Shown: positions 58,624 to 64,000 of the stretch, in pieces
Layout: every line of letters begins with the position of its first letter
How positions within the stretch are numbered: the first letter of the stretch is position 1
NCBI GenBank assembly: GCA_963580455.1
Contig: OY756966.1
Location: 20,153,001 to 20,217,000 of the forward strand
Length of the DNA: 64,000 nucleotides
Direction of reading: 5' to 3'
From: Euonymus europaeus
Lineage: Eukaryota > Streptophyta > Magnoliopsida > Celastrales > Celastraceae
Translations under genes and position numbers: made by a program
The notes under the pieces: model-generated
The model's database searches: none
What the model was told of the DNA's origin: nothing
What the model saw: only the letters and a program-made list of their open reading frames with translations

Positions 58624-58784
58624 TTGACTCGTGTTTGACCGAGTTGACCAGTTGACTCGGGTTTGACCCGGTTTGACTATTTGACCCGGTTTGACCGTAA
58701 CTATTTGACCCGAATTGACTTTGACCGGGTTTGACTTTTGACCCGAGTTGACCGGGTTACCCGAGTTGACTTTGACCGTTGACT
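58624..58784 (+). promoter_or_regulatory. Cluster of 17 W-box cores (TTGAC[C/T])
   Basis: Seventeen TTGACC/TTGACT hexamers occur in 161 bases on the plus strand, with degenerate spacing and CCGGGT/CGAG spacers. TTGAC[C/T] is the core of the WRKY transcription factor site. The cluster lies in the probable U3 of the solo LTR. Confidence 0.75.
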
Positions 58785-59076
58785 GTCGTGTATAAGTATC
58801 CGTATTTTGATGCAGGAGGTTGATTTGGAGTTTTCAGACGTATTACGGATTAGCTTAGTCGACATTCCAGGTAGGGATTCTGCCCTAGTTCTTATTTGGG
58901 GTTCCGGGAGTTCCGTATTCGACGGACTCATATTTGTCTATTGGTGTGAAATTCTCGGGGGTTGGGAATTTCTCTGTTTATACTCTTATCTGATTTATTT
59001 CCGCAATTGCAATATGTTATGATTATATGTGGTTGGTTTGGAGGTATATGTACGTCTGACAGTATTTTTGTGTCTC

Positions 59077-59240
59077 TTGTGGGGCCCACTATCCTGGTGG
59101 GCCCCACTATCCTTGTGGGGCCCACTATTCTTGTGGGGCCCACTATTCTTGTGGGGCCCACCTATCCTCTCATGGGGTCCACTATCCTGGTGGGGCCCAC
59201 CTATCCTCTCGTGGGGTCCATTGGTGGGGCCCACCTCCTG
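59077..59240 (+). repeat. GTGGGGCCCAC minisatellite
   Basis: Seven to nine units of about 18-24 bases built on GTGGGGCCCAC(C)TAT(C/T)CT(G/T). GTGGGGCCCAC is itself a perfect palindrome. The matching ORFs (VGPTILVGPT repeats) are artefacts of the repeat. Confidence 0.9.
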
Positions 59241-60107
59241 ATGTTTGGTTTTTTTCTCGAGAGTCCGGATAGGACTTCATTATGATGATCTTTTATGATT
59301 TGTGAGATTATGGAGGGATGATTTGTAGAGCGTGGGACCCACATCGGGCGACCCAGCTTACTGGATGATTTATCGATGGTTTCGATCGGGTACGTACCTG
59401 GAGACCGGATTGAGGTGAGGTACATCCTAGGGGACGCTCTTCGATGTAGGCGATGCTATCGAGTACCTGATGTAGGCTCGATCCTCATCCAATCTGGGGA
59501 GTACCTGGACTGGGAGACACCTTGCGGGGATCAGGGTGGGTCCAGGGGAGGATTTTCTGTTGTTATGTGGATTTGAGTTGATATGGATTTGAGTTTGATT
59601 ATGGTTGAGTACTGATTTGAGAGTTGTACTTGAGGATTGTAGTGGTGGAGCCTACTCGGCATCTACCCTATGGATTGACTGATTGTGATGAGTTGTGATG
59701 TGTATCACTTATGGTTTCTCTGTATGTATTCTATATCTTACAGGCTTTCTTACTTTATCTCTGATTTACTGGAGTTCGGTGATACGGGAGTGTATCACTA
59801 TTTGAGTTTCCTGTTCATTTCACATACATCTTGAGCTTTTACTTTCCGTTTATTCTGTTGATTGATATTCCTCTATATCCCTACTGAGCTTCGTGGCTCA
59901 TCCCTTTCATTCATATGTTTTCAGGTGAGATAGCCGGAGTGGATGATCAGCGCAGGGATGTGTGAGGCGTGATGTAGCTGGTGTGGGGATGTTGTGTCTG
60001 TCTTTAGTATCTGTTTTTTCGTATTTATGATATTTGGATTTTTCCGCTGTAGACTCTGGATTGCAGATTACATTATGTTTGGAGTATTTGAGATTATGGT
60101 TGAGATT

Positions 60108-60138
<31 letters not shown>
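60108..60138. repeat. (AT)n microsatellite
   Basis: About 30 bases of TA repeat with one C interruption. Confidence 0.9.
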
Positions 60139-60343
60139 GTGTGAGATTACTTATGCAGTGTTTGGGTAGTTTGGGGTGTAAATCCGGTTCGGGGAACGGA
60201 GGAGTTCCCTACCGGTCACGTCTCTGGGATTCATGGGTGCTCATCTGCACCTATCTGGGAAAGGGGCGTGACACTACTAATGTTGCGCACCATCAGATCT
60301 TATTTATGAAACCAAATTTCAATCTCAGTCGTACACATAGCGA

Positions 60344-60377
60344 AAAGCCTCTAGTAATATTATTATAAAGTCTTTTA
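60344..60377 (-). promoter_or_regulatory. Satellite stem-loop with TAATATTAC
   Basis: Complement GTAATATTA at 60355-60363. The stem has three mismatches (AAAAGCCTCTA / TAAAGTCTTTT), but the loop is conserved. Confidence 0.8.
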
Positions 60378-61209
60378 GAGTGTGTCAAGTATACCTTGAT
60401 AAGTGGAATGCGGGGAAACCATAATTAGGCCTTAGATTCACGTTTGGGCCACAAACAATTGGCTATAAGTCCACAATATATTGATATTATTAAACAGGCC
60501 TTAATAGGGTTGCCTCTGTGTATGTCCTTTAATATTTAAGATGGATTATGATAATATTGTGTTTTTTGATTGATTCTTACTATGTTTAGACTATTTCACA
60601 TGTTACAAAAAACATTGACGTGACATTTAATTTTATTTGTGCAATGCAAAATAGCCATCTTAAGTTCTAAGATCACAATTTTGTAAATTAACAAAATTTG
60701 AATAGTTAAACCATGGTATACATGTTTTTGACTTTGTGTAAAGTTCTTCCCATGTATCATAATACACAAGGACATGAATAGAAATCTCAATGTCTTGGAA
60801 AAACCAATATGGGCCGTTAACAAAATATGGATAGAGTTAAAACAACATTTTTTGTGTAAGGGAGACATGGCTATATAAAAATAATTGTAAACTAAAATTC
60901 TTGATTGACATAAATTCTAGAAAATGTCATATGCTGTAAAAGTGCATGCCACCTTAAATTCAAAAAACATTAAAAAAATTATGATTGCGCTACTTAAATT
61001 AAAAAAAAAACGTACTATCGCTCTACTTGAATCCAAAAAATTTGCCTGCACCCACCAAATTTGAATTTTAAATCCTAGTGCGTCATAAAGCGGGGCCATT
61101 GGTGTACTTTCTCTCCATTCTGTCGGGCACTGTTAATGTTCTACCAATATTGCGCAGTGTCATATCATCTTTATAAATCCAACTTTCAATCTCAAACGTA
61201 TATGTGCCG

Positions 61210-61243
61210 AAAAGGCTCTAGTAATATTATTATAGAGCCTTTT
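61210..61243 (-). promoter_or_regulatory. Satellite stem-loop with TAATATTAC (perfect stem)
   Basis: Arms AAAAGGCTCTA (61210-61220) and TAGAGCCTTTT (61233-61243) pair perfectly. The minus-strand loop is TAATAATATTAC. Confidence 0.9.
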
Positions 61244-62057
61244 AGAGTGCGCCACGTATACCTGAATTGGGCCTTGAATTCATATTTGGTCCACAAACAA
61301 TTGGCAATTAGTCGACAATATATTGATTGTATTAAACAAGCCATAATAGGGTGGCCTCTATGCATATCCTTTGATATGGATTATGATAATATTGTGTTTT
61401 ATGATTGATTTTTATTGTGTTTAGACTATTTCACATGTTACATAAATTGTTAACGTGGAATTTAATTTTGTTTATGCAAGGCAAAATAGTCATCTTAAGT
61501 TTTAAGATCACAATTTTGTAAATTAACAAAAGTTGAATAGTTAAACCATGGTACACATGTTTTGGTTTTGTGTAAAGTTCTTCCATGTATCATAATACAC
61601 AAGGACATGAACATAAATCTTAATGTCATGGACAAATCAATATGGGCCGTTAAAAAAATATGGGTAGAGTTAAAACAATATTTGTTGTACATTTTTGTGT
61701 AAGGGAGACATGATCATATAAAAGCAATTGTAAACTAAGTCTCGATTGACATAATTTCTAGAATAGGTCATATGATATAAAAGTACATGCCACCTTAAAT
61801 TAATAAAACATTAAAAAAAATTATGACCGTGCTACTTGAATTCAAAAAACATTAAAAATTTACGAACATGCTACTTGAATTCAAAAAATTTGGTTGCGCC
61901 CGCTAATTTCAAATGTTAAATCCTACTGCACCATAAAGCGGGGGCATTGGCCCACTTTCTCTCTATTCTACCAGTCACTGTTCATGCTCTACCAATGTTG
62001 CTCACCGTCAGATCTTCTTTGTGAAACCAGCTTTCAATCTCAGCTGTACACATAGCG

Positions 62058-62091
62058 AAAAGGCTCTAGTAATATTATTGTAGAGCCTTTT
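62058..62091 (-). promoter_or_regulatory. Satellite stem-loop with TAATATTAC (perfect stem)
   Basis: Perfect 11 bp arms. The minus-strand loop is CAATAATATTAC, with TAATATTAC intact. Confidence 0.9.
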
Positions 62092-62947
62092 AGAATGCAC
62101 TACGTAGACTTTTCTCTCTGTTCTATTGGCTACCAAATACAATGATAAATGAAATGGGTCGAAACTAGAATTGGGCCTTGGGTCACAAACAATTGGCGCT
62201 AGGTCCACAATATATTGATTGTATTAAACGGGCCAAAATAGGGTGACTTCTGTGTATGTCCTTGATATGGATTATGATAATATTGTGTTTTATAATTGAT
62301 TTTTATTGTATTTAGACTATTTCACATGTTACATAAAACATTAACGTGGCATTTAATTTTTTTTGTGTAAGACAAAATAGTCATCTTAAGTTCTAAGATC
62401 ACAATTTCTTAAATTAACAAAAGTTGAACAGTTAAACCATGGGACATATGTTTTTTACTTTGTGTAAAGTTCTTCTCATGTATCATAATACACAAGGACA
62501 TAAACATAAATATTTCATGGACAAACCAATATGGTCAGTTAAAAAAATATGGGTAGAGTTAAAACAACATTTGTTGTACATTTTTGTGTAAGGGAGACAT
62601 AACTATATAAAAACAATTGCAAACTAAAAGTCTTGATTGCCATAATTTCTAGAATATTTCATATGCTGTAAAAGCGCATGACACCTTAAATTCAAAAAAT
62701 ATTAAAAACTTATGATCGCGCTACTTGAATTCGAAATACATTCAAAAAATTACGATGGTGCTACTTGCATTAAAAAAATTTGGCTGTGTCTGCAAAATTC
62801 AAATTTTAAATCCTAATGCCCCATAAACTGGGTCCATTGTCACACTTTCTCTCTTTTCTACCGGGAACTATTCAAGTTCTACCAATGCTCCGCACCGTCA
62901 GGTCTTCTTTATGAAACCAACTTCCAATCTCGGCCATACACGTGGCA

Positions 62948-62980
62948 AAAAGCTCTAGTAATATTATTATGGAGACTTTT
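62948..62980 (-). promoter_or_regulatory. Satellite stem-loop with TAATATTAC
   Basis: Complement GTAATATTA at 62958-62966. Stem weakened to AAAAGCTCTA / TGGAGACTTTT, the same subtype as 28919. Confidence 0.8.
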
Positions 62981-63852
62981 AGTGTGCGCTACGTATACCT
63001 TTACCTTTCTTTTGTCGACTAACAAATACAGTGATAAGTGAAATGGGCCGAAACCATAATTGGGCCTTAAATTCACATTTGGTCCACAAACAATTGGTTA
63101 TAAGTCCACAATATATTGATTGTATTAAACAAGACTTACTAGGGTGGCCTCTATGTATGTCCTTTGAGATGGATTATGATAATATTGTGTTTTATGATTT
63201 ATTTTTATTGTGTTTAGACTAGTTCACATGTTACATAAAACATTAACATGGTATTTAATTTGGTTGGGCAAGGCAAAATAGCCATCTTAAGGTAAGATCA
63301 TAATTTTGTAAATTAACAAAATTTGAATAGTTAAACCATGATACATATGTTTTTGGCTTTGTGTAAAGTTCTTCACATGTATCATAATACACAATGACAT
63401 GAACAGAAATCTCAATATCATGGACAAACCAATATGGGCCGTAAAAAAATATGGGTAGAGTTAAAACAACATTTGTTGTACATTTTTGTGTAAGGGAGAC
63501 ATGATCATATAAAAATGATTGTAAACTAAAAGACTTGATTGCCATAATTTCTAAAATATGCATATGCTGTAAATGTGCATGCCACCTTAAATTCAAAAAA
63601 CATTAAAAAAAAATTATGATCGTGCCACTTGAATTCCAAACACATTAAAAAAATTACAATAGCGCAACTTGAATTCAAAAAATTTGGCTGCGCTTGCCTA
63701 TTTTTGAATTTTAAATTCTATTGCATCATATATTGGGGTCGTTGGTGCACTCTCTCTCTTTTCTACTAGTCATTGTTCATGTCCTACAAATGCAGCGAAC
63801 CATCAGCTCTTTTTTATGAAACCAACTTTCAATCTCAGTCGTACACTTGGCG

Positions 63853-63886
63853 AAAAGGCTCTAGTAATATTATTATAGAGCCTTTT
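63853..63886 (-). promoter_or_regulatory. Satellite stem-loop with TAATATTAC (perfect stem)
   Basis: Perfect arms AAAAGGCTCTA / TAGAGCCTTTT. Complement GTAATATTA at 63864-63872. Confidence 0.9.
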
Positions 63887-64000
63887 AGAGTGCACCAAGT
63901 ATACCTTGTTCTCTATTCTACCGACTACCAAATATAGGAATGAGCCCAAACCAGAATTGGGGCTTAAATTCACATTTGGACCACAAACAATTGGCTATAA

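Larger units (their letters stand above)
58047..60273 (+). mobile_element. Solo LTR of a Del/Tekay-like chromovirus (2.2 kb)
   Basis: Starts TGTAATATCCCGAACCC, ends GGGGCGTGACA, and is flanked by a perfect 5 bp target duplication CTACT (58042-58046 and 60274-60278) inside a satellite monomer. These ends are typical of long-LTR chromoviruses. No internal region remains, so the element was reduced by LTR-LTR recombination. The ORFs inside are spurious. Confidence 0.9.
60274..64000. repeat. Satellite array B, main part (over four monomers)
   Basis: Successive hairpins at 60344, 61210, 62058, 62948 and 63853 give monomer lengths of 866, 848, 890 and 905 bp. The array continues beyond the window. 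Each monomer contains GTGTAAGGGAGACAT, two or three CTACTTGAATTCAAAAAA(C)ATT units, an A-rich stretch, the stem-loop, several GGGCC motifs and CAATATATTGATTGTATTAAAC. Scattered ORFs of 60-115 codons recur in step with the monomer but have no domain. Confidence 0.95.

Noticed and set aside
58928..59285. ORFs with VGPTILVGPT-type repeats
   Set aside because: Direct translation of the GTGGGGCCCAC minisatellite on several frames.
60274..64000. Recurring ORFs of 60-115 codons in the satellite (for example those containing FTQSQKHV-HGLTIQILLIYK)
   Set aside because: They recur because the DNA repeats. Frames differ between copies, stops are not conserved and no domain is recognisable, including no Rep-like motif.
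1..64000. CRISPR arrays, tRNA and rRNA genes
   Set aside because: No short regularly spaced repeats with unique spacers and no tRNA or rRNA signature were seen. The tRNA-like strings at 18093 and 56456 are retrotransposon primer sites.

Overview
This window looks like gene-poor nuclear DNA from a flowering plant, most likely a eudicot. It is AT-rich and packed with nested transposable elements. The element types are plant-specific: Athila- and Tat-type Ty3/gypsy, Ty1/copia, CACTA, a plant L1-type LINE and a gene-capturing Helitron. I see no intact host gene, rRNA, tRNA or CRISPR. Every recognisable protein-coding stretch belongs to a mobile element, or is a captured fragment, and is broken by stops, frameshifts or truncation.

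Layout: 1-1718 is the 3' part of a Tat-type gypsy element (antisense extra ORF, polypurine tract, 3' LTR). 2846-4985 is an internally deleted CACTA element, and a second CACTA-like piece lies at 8768-9559. 10642-15497 is a 5'-truncated Ty1/copia element on the minus strand. 15497-32644 is satellite array A, interrupted by a full-length 12.1 kb Athila element (16363-28504) and a 5'-truncated LINE (30338-32342). 32645-42381 holds low-information DNA, an Athila-like LTR fragment, a short copia-type LTR and a ruined Tat-type gypsy gag-protease region. 42382-47180 is a Helitron carrying pieces of a hydroxyproline O-arabinosyltransferase gene, with a second Helitron-like stretch to about 48.9 kb. 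48990-50310 is a truncated copia element. 52363-56958 is a minus-strand Ty3/gypsy element. 57241-64000 is satellite array B, interrupted by a 2.2 kb solo LTR with a perfect 5 bp target duplication.

The most unusual feature is the satellite. Its monomer is about 850-905 bp, encodes nothing I recognise and is rich in A-runs. Each monomer carries an inverted repeat with 11 bp arms around a 12 nt loop, and on the minus strand that loop contains TAATATTAC exactly in six of seven copies. TAATATTAC in a stem-loop is the rolling-circle origin signature of geminiviruses and their satellites. One edge of each array falls at or beside this hairpin. The order of monomer subtypes in array A repeats that in array B, which points to a higher-order duplication. 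Array B also preserves the empty site of the Athila insertion.

Relative order of events: satellite arrays formed and were duplicated; then Athila and the LINE entered array A and the solo-LTR parent entered array B. All family assignments come from motifs read by eye; no database search was possible.
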